A DNA stretch of 64,000 nucleotides from Dokdonella sp. (GCA_016712865.1 JADJQH010000002.1:1054001-1118000), one strand, 5' to 3'; shown: positions 18,646-30,700, counted from the first letter of the stretch. The notes: generated by a model from the sequence alone, not told the origin. Program-made: numbers and translations.

Positions 18646-19337
18646 TCGCCACGGATCGTTTCGTCTTCATCCACCTGCACAAGTCTGGCGGCAGTTTCGT
18701 CAACGAATTCCTGATGCGCTGCTTCCCCGGCGCGCACATGCTGGGCTACCACCTGCCTCGTTCGCTGATCCCTGCGGAACTGTCGGGCCTGCCGGTGCTG
18801 GGCTTCGTGCGCAGCCCATGGAGCTATTACGTTTCCTGGTACGCGTTCCAGTTGCAGATGGCGCAGCCCAATGCCCTGTTCCAATTCGTCAGTGACAACC
18901 GCAGGCTGGATTTTTCCGGCACCCTGCACACGCTGATGGAACTCGGCAGCAATGATCGCCTGCTCGACCGATTGCTGGACGTCCTCCCCCACGAATACAC
19001 CAACCGCGGCTTGAACCTGCCCCGCTTCGCTGTGGAGTCGATTCGCGGCAGCGGCTTGGGTTTCTATTCCTGGCTGTATGGCCATCTCTACAGCGGTGGT
19101 GCCAACCCGAGTCGCATCGGCCGGCTGGAAAACCTGCGCACCGACCTGCTGGAACTCCTTGCTGGCGTCAGTCATCCGCTCACGGCGGAGCAAAAGCAGT
19201 TCATCGATACGGCTGCACCACGCAATGCCTCAAGCCACGAACACTGGCGCAGCTACTACGACGAGGAAACCGCGGCGCTGGTGGCGAGGCACGATCATTC
19301 GATCATCCAGCCACACGGTTACCGCTTCGACGCTTGA
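18642..19337 (+). CDS. Sulfotransferase-family protein
   Basis: The 231-residue cytoplasmic protein has a P-loop-like PAPS-binding motif at the N-terminus (FIHLHKSGGSFVNEF, residues 8-22) and a 3'-phosphate-binding segment GFVRSPWSYYVSWY near residue 54. This fits the PF03567-type sulfotransferases more than the cytosolic aryl type. It starts with GTG overlapping the hydroxylase stop by 4 bp. Its end overlaps the convergent fusion gene by 19 bp. The pairing suggests sulfation of a hydroxylated product. Confidence 0.75.
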   Translation: MIATDRFVFIHLHKSGGSFVNEFLMRCFPGAHMLGYHLPRSLIPAELSGLPVLGFVRSPWSYYVSWYAFQLQMAQPNALFQFVSDNRRLDFSGTLHTLMELGSNDRLLDRLLDVLPHEYTNRGLNLPRFAVESIRGSGLGFYSWLYGHLYSGGANPSRIGRLENLRTDLLELLAGVSHPLTAEQKQFIDTAAPRNASSHEHWRSYYDEETAALVARHDHSIIQPHGYRFDA

Positions 19338-21211
19338 GCAAACATCGCGTCGGCTCGCTCGCAGGTTTCGGCAACGCTGTCCCAGACGCTGGCGATTTCG
19401 CGTTCGTGACGTCGCCACTTTTCCTTCTCCGGCGCAGACACCGTGTGCCTGGAGCGCGGCAGGTTGTTTTCCAGACTGAGATCCCACTCGAAGCCGAGCT
19501 CGGCGCACAACCTGCGCATTTCCCGGTCGGGATCGTCCAGCAACGCGTCGTAGTGGATGGCGTGGACGTGATCGCGTGGACCCATGGCCAGATCGTCGAG
19601 CAGGATGCGCATGGTGGTTTGCCACTGGCGTGCCACGATCTGGGGTAATGGTTTTCCAATCAGCTCCCGCCAGCCCGGAACCAGCAGCAGCGACCAGTCG
19701 GGCCCGCTCCATCCGGGCAATTTCGGATAGGTGCGGAATCGTCCCGAAGTCCACGCCTCCATCATGCTCGACAGCACTTCTCGCGGATCGCGATGGAGAT
19801 AGATGAAATGCGCGTCCGGAAACACCTTGCGCAGGAAAGGAATGCGCAGCGCATTCTTTGGCGTCTTCTCCAACAGGCGCACCGCGCCCGCTGCGGGTGG
19901 CCTGCCGTCGCGGTCGCGCAGGGCCTCGAAGAATCGACCGCGCAGACGTGCCACCACCGACTCGAGCGCCAATTCCGCACCCAGCGCGTTGGAATCAAAA
20001 TTGTGATTCGCCGGATGCAATTCCGGCATGCCTTCGATCTGCACGTGGCTTTCATCGCCCACGGTGAACACGTTGCGTGCACGCGCCAGGGTTTCAAACA
20101 GCAGGGTCGAACCCGATCGCGGAGGCGAGATGATGATGACGGGTCGATCAAAGCGCGGCATCGCATCAACGGCATGGGTTGCAGGAGTCCTGCCGGGTGC
20201 CGCTTGCGTCGCCGCCGCCGTCGACGTGGCGAAGGCATCCGGATCGTAGTCGCCCTTGACCACCAGCCCGCCCGCGCCCTGGTCGGTCAACGCGGCTTGC
20301 ACGATCATCGCGCGAAAGGCACCGAGGAACCGCATGCCGTTGCGCATCAACATGCCTTCACCCAGGCGCTGCATTTCGACGTTGAACGGGTCCAGCGCCG
20401 CACGGTAGGCCGGCCAACCTGCCTCGCTTGCTCCAAAGCGCGCCCACAATCCAAGCCAGGTGGCATTGAAGCGCGAGCACAACTGATGGATGGCCCCGAG
20501 CTGCGGCACCGGCATGGCTTCCGTCAGGATGAAATTGAGGTGCTCGCGCAACTCCCATGGCGTCATCACGTTGCCGAGATTTTCGGACTCGAAGATCAGC
20601 TCGGGAGCGTTGCTGGCAACATAGGGCACGCGCTGCGGCCGCCAGCCGGAAACCGGCCGCCCGGCAACCTGTCCACCACTGGCGTGCTGCCAGAACACCT
20701 CGCTGCCCACGGTATCGGCAACCAGGTGAATGCGCTGGTCTGGATTGGCGTTGATGACCCGATGCGGTGCCCAGGTATCGAAGATCCAGCACTCGCCCTC
20801 GGCCATGTTGACTTCGGCATCTGCGCACTGGAAGCGTACCGTTGGCTGGGTCTGGATCGGCACATGCACGCGCACCCGATCTCGCCAGTAGTAGGCAAGA
20901 TCGGCGTGGCGGGGAACTTCGGCATGGCCGGACAGGCGCATCAGGCGGCTGCGTCCCCACACGGCGCCGAGACTCGCCAGCACCTGGCGCAGGTACGGGC
21001 ACGCATCCAGATGGGGCGTCGGCCGCATGGGGCCGGAAATCGAATCGCTCTGCGGATCGCCATTCACGGAAATCAACGGCAGCGCGGAATTGCCGGCAAA
21101 ACCCTGGGGGTGCGGACGCCAGACCGATTCACCGAGTGCATCGATTTCCGAGCGCAGGCGCGCCGCGTCAAAACTGAGCGGCAATTGGACAAAAGGGACT
21201 TGCAGTTTCAT
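19319..21211 (-). CDS. Fusion of Asp/Asn beta-hydroxylase and sulfotransferase domains
   Basis: The 630-residue protein joins two enzymes. The N-terminal AspH-type oxygenase (about residues 20-180) has H102-x-D104 in RHADLAYYW and H150 in APHRVINANPDQR, with R160 for 2-oxoglutarate. The middle helical region covers about 205-345. The C-terminal sulfotransferase (about 355-620) has the PAPS loop PPRSGST (363-369), EKTPKN (448-453) and the 3'-phosphate motif HRDPREVLSS (473-482). It is convergent with a two-gene version of the same activities. Both halves keep their key residues, so it is probably bifunctional. Confidence 0.85.
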   Translation of the reverse strand: MKLQVPFVQLPLSFDAARLRSEIDALGESVWRPHPQGFAGNSALPLISVNGDPQSDSISGPMRPTPHLDACPYLRQVLASLGAVWGRSRLMRLSGHAEVPRHADLAYYWRDRVRVHVPIQTQPTVRFQCADAEVNMAEGECWIFDTWAPHRVINANPDQRIHLVADTVGSEVFWQHASGGQVAGRPVSGWRPQRVPYVASNAPELIFESENLGNVMTPWELREHLNFILTEAMPVPQLGAIHQLCSRFNATWLGLWARFGASEAGWPAYRAALDPFNVEMQRLGEGMLMRNGMRFLGAFRAMIVQAALTDQGAGGLVVKGDYDPDAFATSTAAATQAAPGRTPATHAVDAMPRFDRPVIIISPPRSGSTLLFETLARARNVFTVGDESHVQIEGMPELHPANHNFDSNALGAELALESVVARLRGRFFEALRDRDGRPPAAGAVRLLEKTPKNALRIPFLRKVFPDAHFIYLHRDPREVLSSMMEAWTSGRFRTYPKLPGWSGPDWSLLLVPGWRELIGKPLPQIVARQWQTTMRILLDDLAMGPRDHVHAIHYDALLDDPDREMRRLCAELGFEWDLSLENNLPRSRHTVSAPEKEKWRRHEREIASVWDSVAETCERADAMFAQASKR

Positions 21212-21330
21212 GCATGGACTACCAAAGGCGATGCACCATTATCGCCGTTTGCCGAGACGACGAGTGCCTACGTGTGAGTCAGAACGCCGCAGGCGCTTGG
21301 CTATGGTGGCACTCATGCTACCATCTTGAA

Positions 21331-21753
21331 ATGCTCATCGTTGTTGATACCAATGTTTTCGTTGGTGCCTGTCTTGGCATGGAGGCGTCGAGCACTGTCA
21401 TAAGGAATTGCATTCTCGGCCTGCACATTCCACTGATGGGCAACGCCCTGTTTAGCGAACACTTGGACGTGCTTGCGCGTAACGCGCCTTTCAGCAAGAG
21501 CAAATTGGGTGTCAACGAACGCAATGAACTGCTGGATATCTACCTGGCTTCGTGTCGGTGGACGCCAATCTACTTCGGTTGGCGGCCAAACCTGGCGGAC
21601 GAAGCAGACAATCGCCTGATCGAGCTGGCGGTCGCAGGCAATGCGAGCCACATTGTCAGCCGCAACCTGCGCGATCTGCGGCGCGCTGAACTGCACTTCC
21701 CTTCCATCCATGCCGTTACGCCGGAGCATTTCCTGAAGGAGACCACGCCATGA
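21331..21753 (+). CDS. PIN-domain toxin (putative endoribonuclease)
   Basis: The 140-residue protein begins with the PIN signature MLIVVDTNVFVGA, giving the first acidic residue D6. Later acidic residues lie in NLADEADNRLIELA near residue 88. It belongs to the PIN family often annotated as a toxin of type II systems, cutting RNA with Mg2+. The start at 21331 was chosen at the conserved N-terminus. Its ATGA overlap with the next gene shows a toxin-first operon. Confidence 0.88.
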   Translation: MLIVVDTNVFVGACLGMEASSTVIRNCILGLHIPLMGNALFSEHLDVLARNAPFSKSKLGVNERNELLDIYLASCRWTPIYFGWRPNLADEADNRLIELAVAGNASHIVSRNLRDLRRAELHFPSIHAVTPEHFLKETTP

Positions 21754-21965
21754 GCGCACTTACCATCCGCATGCCCGACGAAAAATACCAGCGCCTGAAG
21801 GCGCTCTCACGTCGTCGTCGTACCAGTGTCAATCAGCTGATCGATGAAATGGCTACCCTGCTACTGGCCGAAGCCGATGCGGAAGCACATTTCGCACTTC
21901 GCGCGGCGCGTGGAAAAGGCAAAGTGGAGCGTAGATTGGAGCTTCTGCAAAAAGCGCAACGCTAA
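21750..21965 (+). CDS. Ribbon-helix-helix antitoxin for the PIN toxin
   Basis: The 71-residue protein opens with an RHH DNA-binding core (ALTIRMPDEKYQRLKALS, then SVNQLIDEMATLLL) and a basic C-terminal tail likely to bind the toxin. RHH antitoxins neutralise the toxin and repress their own promoter. The start overlaps the toxin stop by 4 bp. Confidence 0.82.
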   Translation: MSALTIRMPDEKYQRLKALSRRRRTSVNQLIDEMATLLLAEADAEAHFALRAARGKGKVERRLELLQKAQR

Positions 21966-22186
21966 ATCACCCCAGATTGGGGAATTCCCGTTCGTGGCGA
22001 GCCCTTCGACTGCGTTCAGGACAGGTCCGTCGAACCATGGACGGTATCAAGGAAGCGCTGATTGAGCCGCTAGCGAAACTCTGAACAAGTACGGAACTCA
22101 TTCGTCGCGAGCAAGCTCGCTCCCACAAAATCAAGCAATGGTGGGAGCGAGCTTGCTCGCGACAATACTTGGTCAGACCTTCCCCA
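21966..22186. repeat. REP pair copy 2 and palindrome downstream of the PIN pair
   Basis: The palindrome CCCGTTCGTGGCGAGC...GTCGAACCATGGACGG lies at 21988-22045. The REP pair GTCGCGAGCAAGCTCGCTCCCAC and its inverse lie at 22104-22163, as the reverse complement of the 15029 locus. No gene is supported here. Confidence 0.75.
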
Positions 22187-22348
22187 GGAGCCTGCGCGGC
22201 AGAATGAATTCGAAGCGAAACGGCGCTGACGCGATTCAGTGGATCAATCGGAGGGTGCGCATAGCGGGCTCTATGCAAGCCTGACGATTGGTCCAATCAA
22301 TCGATGGCAGCGCCGTTGCAGCCGGATGGCTTCTGCCGCGCAGGATCC
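22187..22348 (+). repeat. 162-bp inverted-end repeat element, copy 3
   Basis: Same length and orientation as the copies at 14844, 17398 and 35223. The right end has a GGATCC variant in place of GGCTCC. It directly follows a REP pair, as copy 1 directly precedes one, and the junction sequence is conserved in inverse. Confidence 0.83.
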
Positions 22349-22396
22349 CAGGCTGCACCTTGCCAACTGGTCGAGCGCGCCGAGGCTCGCGCCCGC

Positions 22397-24364
<1,968 letters not shown>

Positions 24365-24382
24365 TCAGGCAACCGAACCGAA

Positions 24383-24451
24383 GCTCCCTACACCGGTGCT
24401 AACCGGATCAGGTTCCAAGGGACTCTCTCAGCCGGCACGCCGGCACCCCCG
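24383..24451 (-). promoter_or_regulatory. TPP riboswitch (THI element) controlling thiC
   Basis: On the minus strand the conserved TPP aptamer elements appear in order: GGGGGTGCCGG, GCTGAGAGAG, then AACCTGATCCGGTTAGCACC and GGTGTAGGGAGC. It lies about 110 bp upstream of the thiC start. By family knowledge, thiamine pyrophosphate binding lowers thiC expression. The Shine-Dalgarno or terminator control step was not resolved. Confidence 0.93.
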
Positions 24452-24520
24452 CTTGCAGACGCCCATTCAAGCATGTTCAAGCAGCGCAGGCCAGCAGTGG
24501 GCCAATCCGCGCCCCCAATC

Positions 24521-24912
24521 GGTGGATGCGCTGCGCTTATCCACCCTACGAAAGCCAAGTCCGCCGTTGTTCGGTGGATGCGCTGCGCTTATCCACCCTA
24601 CGAAAGCCAAATCCGCCGATGTTCGGTGGATGCGCTGCGCTTATCCACCCTACGAAAGCCAAACCCGCCGTTGTTCGGTGGATGCGCTGCGCTTATCCAC
24701 CCCACGAAAGCCAAGTCCGCCGATGTTCGGTGGATGCGCTGCGCTTATCCACCCTACGAAAGCCAAGTCCGCTGTTGCTCGGTGGATGCGCTGCGCTTAT
24801 CCACCCTACGAAAGCCAAGTCCGCCGTTGTTCGGTGGATGCGCTGCGCTTATCCACCCTACGAAGCCCGATTCGCCGTTGTAGGGTGGATAAGCCCGCAG
24901 GGCGCATCCACC
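24521..24912. repeat. Tandem REP array 1: seven 52-bp units plus one inverted REP
   Basis: Direct units begin at 24521, 24573, 24625, 24677, 24729, 24781 and 24833, each GGTGGATGCGCTGCGCTTAT then CCACCCTACG and a short spacer (GAAAGCCAAGTCCGCCGTTGTTC-like). A single inverted REP closes the array at 24881-24912. All frames are open, so several spurious readings cross it. It has the same design as array 2 at 31631-32278. Confidence 0.92.
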
Positions 24913-24981
24913 ACGGCACTCCACGCGATCGAGGTGGATGGGTTAGGCGACGGAATAGAGCAAACGTGACTCCGCGCCACC

Positions 24982-27051
24982 GTGATTGAGGATCCAGGTG
25001 ATAACCGCGGCCCAGCCAATACCCGCGCACTGTCGCATCTGGTGAGATGCGCGCCCCACAGGCTTCTGCCCTCGTCATCACCGAGCAGGGCCGTGATTCC
25101 CACCATTCACAACGTGAAGCACACGCCGCCGTCCGGCCTCGCCGGTGACGCGGGGACGACCTCCGTGGTCTGGGTCGAAGCGCGCCATTTCTTTTCGCGC
25201 GAAGATGCCCGGCAGAACGGCTGGCTGTGGCTGTTGGGTGACGATGGCTGCGTCCAGGCCCTGCGTCTGAATGCTGAGCGACTGGGCGATGATCGGCTCG
25301 TGCAGACCTTGAGGGCGCAAGCGGGTTTGACCACTCGCGCAACCCGCATATCAGAGGATGGCGGCATGGCCAGTCTGGCCCAGGCCCCGGTGGTACCAAC
25401 GCCGCAGTGGACGGTGTCATGGGGACATCCCTTGCAGCACGCGATTCGCGCCTTCGCGGCGCGGCTGGACGTGCGCATTCTTGATGTGCTCGGCTGGCTT
25501 GAGGCTCCCGGCGGCTTTCTCGGTACCGTGCAGAACTACAACCGGCTGGCGGTGCTGGCAGAGCCGGTTCGCCAGCATCGCTTGCAGGCCTTGTTGCGTT
25601 TCCCCGCGCTGGTAACGCCGCTGCTGCTGGCCGTCGGCAACCATCCCGAGATGTGGGGGCGCGACGCAAGCGCGCAGCCGGAGGCATCATGCCAAGCGCG
25701 CGCTTCCGCCGCCGCCGTGCTTGATGCCATGGATCGCGGCCGCGATCTGACGGGTGCGCTGGCCACCCACCATCGAATCAGCCGCGCCCTGGTTCGCTCG
25801 CCCCTGCTGGGCAAACCGTGGCGTGCGGGCCGCGTTTCGGTTGAAGTGCTGCGCCTGATTGACGCCATCACTCCCGAGGCGCGACCGCAGAATCCGGCCG
25901 ATGTGGAAGATCGCCTCGACGCCCTGGCCCAGTTGCCCGTGCATCAACGCAACGAAACGGCCAAAGCGCATCTGGCAGGCGCATTTGCCAATGGCTGGAA
26001 CCTGATCTGGACGCAACTGGAAGCCTGCGCACCCTATCGATTGCACCAAGCGTGGCGCGATTGCACGGACTTCTTGCGCGCGGCGCTGCGCGACGGCGCG
26101 CTACCGGGGGAATTGCGCAATCTTGACGAAGCCAGCCTCGGCCTGGCCTGGATTGCCCGACGCGGTTTGCTGTCGTTGTTGCGGGCTTCACTGCGTTGGC
26201 ACGCGCGCCCGCTGGTGCAGGTTGTGATCGAGGATGATCTGCCGGATACATTGCCCGCATTGCTTGGCGAGCTCACCTTCGCAAAGGATGGCTCGGCACA
26301 GGAACTCGCAAGCCGCGAAGCAGTGATCGCCGAAGGCCAGCGCATGCGCCATTGCGTGGGCAGCTACTGGGAATACTGCGTGCTCGAAGGCATGCGCATC
26401 TTTCATCTGGTCGATGCGAACGCGAACACCGCGACCGCAGCGTTCGCACAATCCGGCCCGGCACCCACGCTTGGGTTTTCGCTGGAACAACTCAATGGCC
26501 CCTCCAATCAGGCGGTGGGCGCACCGCTGAAAACGCTGGCCCAGCGGGTGCTGGCGGCATTGAACGATGATGCATTGCGGCAGGCCCGGCGCGATGCGAG
26601 CGAGGAAGCGTTCCGCCAAGCGGAGCACGAAGCCGCACGGCGCGAAAATCGGCCAGTCATGGCGCAACCCACGCTGGATCGAAGCTTGCGCCGGGAGCTG
26701 CGATTGGTGCTCGACTGGAGCATTCGCCAGGCGCATTGGCTGATCGGCCCGCGTCGGCTGTACGCAGGCCACATTGCCGGCTTCAACTACACCGAGGGCC
26801 CGCATTTGCGCCAGCAGCTTGCCATGGGCGACTCCTTGATTCTGGTTCGCGAGCCGGACAACCCGCACGATGAGCGCGCTGTCCGCATTGACTGGCAGGG
26901 CCACAAGCTGGGCTACATCCCGCGCGCCGAGAATGCAGAAATTGCACGACGCCTGGACGCGGGCGATGCGATGGCCGCATGCATCACCCTGGTGCGCAGC
27001 GAAAGCGCGCGCTGGGCCGAAGTGCTGGTGGATGTCTGGATGGCCGCTTGA
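24982..27051 (+). CDS. PcfJ-like protein with C-terminal HIRAN domain
   Basis: The chain reads up to 689 residues, but the real start is uncertain (ATG 24982, or GTG at 25093 or 25114), since conservation appears to begin near VVWVEARHFF. A PcfJ-like region lies around residues 425-490, with the motif MRHCVGSYWEYC near 456. A HIRAN domain follows at about 592-680 (GFNYTEG near 600, REPDNPHDERAVRI near 632, LGYIPRAENAEIARRL near 650). HIRAN binds DNA ends in helicases such as HLTF; PcfJ-type proteins occur on mobile elements. It neighbours a toxin-antitoxin pair and a restriction enzyme. Confidence 0.75.
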   Translation: MIEDPGDNRGPANTRALSHLVRCAPHRLLPSSSPSRAVIPTIHNVKHTPPSGLAGDAGTTSVVWVEARHFFSREDARQNGWLWLLGDDGCVQALRLNAERLGDDRLVQTLRAQAGLTTRATRISEDGGMASLAQAPVVPTPQWTVSWGHPLQHAIRAFAARLDVRILDVLGWLEAPGGFLGTVQNYNRLAVLAEPVRQHRLQALLRFPALVTPLLLAVGNHPEMWGRDASAQPEASCQARASAAAVLDAMDRGRDLTGALATHHRISRALVRSPLLGKPWRAGRVSVEVLRLIDAITPEARPQNPADVEDRLDALAQLPVHQRNETAKAHLAGAFANGWNLIWTQLEACAPYRLHQAWRDCTDFLRAALRDGALPGELRNLDEASLGLAWIARRGLLSLLRASLRWHARPLVQVVIEDDLPDTLPALLGELTFAKDGSAQELASREAVIAEGQRMRHCVGSYWEYCVLEGMRIFHLVDANANTATAAFAQSGPAPTLGFSLEQLNGPSNQAVGAPLKTLAQRVLAALNDDALRQARRDASEEAFRQAEHEAARRENRPVMAQPTLDRSLRRELRLVLDWSIRQAHWLIGPRRLYAGHIAGFNYTEGPHLRQQLAMGDSLILVREPDNPHDERAVRIDWQGHKLGYIPRAENAEIARRLDAGDAMAACITLVRSESARWAEVLVDVWMAA

Positions 27052-27151
27052 TGCACGGCCTTGCTCTAGGAGCCTGCACGGTGCTTTTCCAGCTCAGTTC
27101 GCCTTGCGACCATTTGCGCGGCACAATGGCGGCCTGCCTACAGGAACTGCC

Positions 27152-27376
27152 ATGGTCAGATCCATTGAATCGCTCGAGCTGGAACTCCTCGGCTTACCTG
27201 CCGTCGACCGCGCCCGCTTGCTGGATCGCGTAGTCGCCAGCCTCGATGCTGATCGAGCACGCGACGAAGCGTGGGATCAAGTTGCGGCGACTCGAGATTC
27301 CGAGATCGAACGCGGAACGACCTCCGCCCTATCGGGAGACGAGGCCATCACCCGCCTGCGCAAGGAACTGCTGTGA
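27152..27376 (+). CDS. Addiction-module antitoxin (TIGR02574-like)
   Basis: The 74-residue protein has the typical start MVRSIESLELELLGLPAVDR and a charged C-terminal segment ending [11 protein letters not shown]. This resembles antitoxins paired with ParE/RelE toxins. The start at 27152 was chosen from the conserved N-terminus. Its stop overlaps the toxin GTG start by 4 bp. Confidence 0.83.
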   Translation: MVRSIESLELELLGLPAVDRARLLDRVVASLDADRARDEAWDQVAATRDSEIERGTTSALSGDEAITRLRKELL

Positions 27377-27666
27377 ATTATTCGCTTCATCGAGACGCGG
27401 AGCGCGAACTCGGTGAAGCGGCCCGGTTCTATCGGCGCGAAGCAGGTCGCGCCGTGGCAAACCGGTTTCTGATCGAATTCGAACGCATCTGCGAACTGCT
27501 CTCGGCAAACCCCGAGCTTGGTATTCCCACCCAGGGGCAAAGGCGCAGATTCCCGCTGCACGGGTTCCCTTACTCGATCATCTATCGGCCTGCGCCGGAT
27601 GGACTTCGCATTCTCGTGGTTCGCCATCAAAGCCGCGACCCGACTTCACGCGAGCAACAACGCTGA
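27373..27666 (+). CDS. ParE/RelE-family toxin
   Basis: The 97-residue toxin uses a GTG start overlapping the antitoxin stop. Family features include [18 protein letters not shown] near the N-terminus, a basic stretch [18 protein letters not shown], and the terminal VVRHQSRDP. ParE toxins inhibit gyrase and RelE toxins cut mRNA; the sequence does not settle which. Confidence 0.85.
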   Translation: MNYSLHRDAERELGEAARFYRREAGRAVANRFLIEFERICELLSANPELGIPTQGQRRRFPLHGFPYSIIYRPAPDGLRILVVRHQSRDPTSREQQR

Positions 27667-27728
27667 GGCCACGGCCACACCACAGCGTCGGCGTTGCCTT
27701 AAGCTCGCCCAATCCACAAGGAAACGGC

Positions 27729-30700
27729 ATGGACGACGCTACACGCATTGACGCCTTTATCGCACGCTGGCAAGGCGCCGACGGTCGCGAGCGCGCCAAC
27801 TATCAACTGTTCCTGACCGAACTGGCGGCACTGCTCGAATTGCCGGCACCGGAACCGGCCAGCGCGGATGATCGCGCCAATGCCTACGTGTTCGAGCGCC
27901 GGGTGGGATTTCGCCACGGCGACGGTTCCGAATCCTGGGGCTACATTGATCTTTACCGTCGCGGCGCATTCGTGCTGGAAGCCAAGGACGTCAAGGAATC
28001 CAACGATCAACGCTATGACCAGGGCATGCTGCGCGCACGTTCGCAGGCGGAAAACTATGCCCGCGCCTTGCCCGCGGATGAAGGTCGCCCGCCGTTCGTG
28101 GTGGTGGTGGATGTGGGACGCAGCATCGAGCTGTACAGCGAGTTTTCCCGCTCCGGGGCTACCTATACGCCGTTCCCTGATCCGCGTTCGCACCGCATCC
28201 GCCTCGACGACTTGCGCGACGCCGAAATCCGCGAGCGCCTGCGCGCACTCTGGCTGGAACCGCTCAGCCTTGATCCAACGCGCCGCTCCGCCCGCGTCAC
28301 CCGCGAAATTGCCGCTCATCTGGCAGAACTCGCGCGCAGTCTGGAACGCGCCGGCCACGCACCACAGGCCAGTGCGGGCTTCCTCACCCGCTGCCTGTTC
28401 ACCCTGTTTGCGGAAGATGTCGAGCTGATTCCGAAAAACGCATTCCGCGACCTGCTGGAAACGCTCAAGGACAACACCGCGCAGTTTCAACCGATGCTGG
28501 GTGAGCTGTGGCGAGCCATGGATGCGGGCCTGTTCTCGGTCGCCATCCGCGCCGATCTGCTGCGTTTCAACGGCAAGCTGTTCAAGCATCCCGAGGTGTT
28601 GCCGCTGGATCGCGCGCAGATTGAACTGTTGCTCAAGGCCGCGCAGGCCGACTGGCACCAGGTGGAACCGGCCATTTTCGGCACCCTGCTCGAACGCGCA
28701 CTGGATCCCGATGAACGTCACGCGCTGGGTGCACACTACACGCCACGCGCCTACGTCGAGCGCCTGGTGCTGCCCACCGTCATCGAGCCGCTGCGCGAGG
28801 ATTGGAACATCGCCCAGGCTGCTGCCCTCACCCTTGCCGCCGAAGGCAAGGCGGATTCTGCGCTGGCCGAGATCACCGCGTTTCATCAGCGTTTGTGCGC
28901 AGTGCGCGTGCTCGATCCGGCCTGCGGCTCGGGCAATTTCCTCTACGTCACCCTCGAACATTTGAAGCGTCTGGAAGGCGAAGTGCTCAATGCCTTCGAC
29001 GAACTCGACCCCAACCGACAGGCCGGCAAGCTGCGCCAGGCTGGGCTCGCGCTCGACGGTGACCGCGCCGACCCGTTTGGCGGCGAAACCGTGGACCCGC
29101 ATCAACTGCTGGGCATTGAACTCAATCCACGCGCGGCGGCCATCGCCGAACTGGTGCTGTGGATCGGCTACCTGCAATGGCACTTCCGCACGCGCGGCAA
29201 ATCGCTGCCACCCGAGCCCGTGCTCAAGGATTTTCGCAACATCGAATGCCGCGATGCGGTGCTCACCTGGGATGAGGTGAGCTACGCCACCGACGAACGC
29301 GGCGTACCCCTCACGCGTTGGGACGGCAAGACCCTGAAAGCCTCGCCCGTTACCGGCGAATTGATCCCCGATGAATCCGCCCGCGTGCCGCAGGAGCGGT
29401 ACGCCAACCCACGCAAGGCGGCCTGGCCGCAAGCGGATTTCGTCATCGGCAATCCGCCGTTCATCGGCGCATCGACCATGCGCCGTGCACTCGGCGATGG
29501 TTATGTCGAAGCCCTGCGCGACAGCTGGCCCGATGTTCCCGAGTCTGCCGACTTCGTCATGTACTGGTGGCACCACGCGGCAACACTCACCGCAGGCGGC
29601 GCACTGCGCCGCTTTGGCCTGATCACCACCAACTCCCTGCGCCAGACCTTCAATCGCCGCGTAGTTGAGGCCGCGCTGAGCCCTGCTGTCGCAGAGCAAG
29701 CAACACCAGGCAAACGTTCAGTCCGCGCAACCTCTGCGCAGCAATCCACGCCAACGGAAGGTTCTACAGCAAAGGCACTGGGTCCCGGCCTGCGCCGGGA
29801 CGACGCAACCCGGAGCGCGCCACCCATTTCGCTGGTATTCGCCATTCCCGATCACCCCTGGGTGGATGCCGCCGACGGGGCAGCCGTGCGCATTGCCATG
29901 ACCGTAGGTGCAACCGGCACCACGCAGGGACGTTTGCTGGAGGTCACTGCCGAACGCCCGGATGAAAATGGCGAAGTGGCGGTGGACGTGCGCGAGCGTG
30001 GCGGCGTGTTGCATGCGGATTTGCGCATGGGCGCCAATGTCGCCAGCGCAAAGGCTCTGCAAGCCAACGAAGGCTTGAGCTGCCCCGGCTTCAAGTTGCA
30101 TGGCGCGGGCTTTATCGTCACGCCCGAACGCGCGCGGGAACTTGGCTTGGGCACCGTCGCCGGACTCGAAAACCACATTCGCGCCTACCGCAATGGTCGC
30201 GATCTCACCGACAAACCGCGCGATGTCATGGTGATCGACTTGTTTGGACTGGAGGCGGACGAAGTGCGCGCACGTTTTCCGGCCGTCTACCAGCATGTGC
30301 TGGAACGGGTAAAGCCGGAGCGTGATGCCAACCAACGCGCCACCTATCGCGACAACTGGTGGATTTTTGGCGAGCCACGCCGAGCGTTTCGACCGGCACT
30401 CGCCAATCTGCCGCGCTATATCGCCACCGTGGAAACCGCCAAGCACCGCACCTTCCAGTTTCTCGATGCGCAGATTGCGCCGGACAATCGCCTAATCTGC
30501 ATTGCGCTGGACGATGCCCATGCCCTCGGCGTGCTCTCCAGCAACGTGCATGTGGTCTGGGCTCTGGCCGCAGGCGGCACCTTGGAAGATCGTCCGGTCT
30601 ACAACAAGACCCGCTGCTTTGATCCCTTCCCCTTCCCCGCCGCCAGCGAAGCCCAGCAAGCGCGCATCCGCGATCTCGCCGAACAACTCGACGCGCATCG

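Noticed and set aside
24521-24912. Possible CRISPR array from regular repeats
   Set aside because: Each unit is followed by nearly the same short spacer, the repeat is a REP palindrome of the RAYT family, and no cas genes are nearby.
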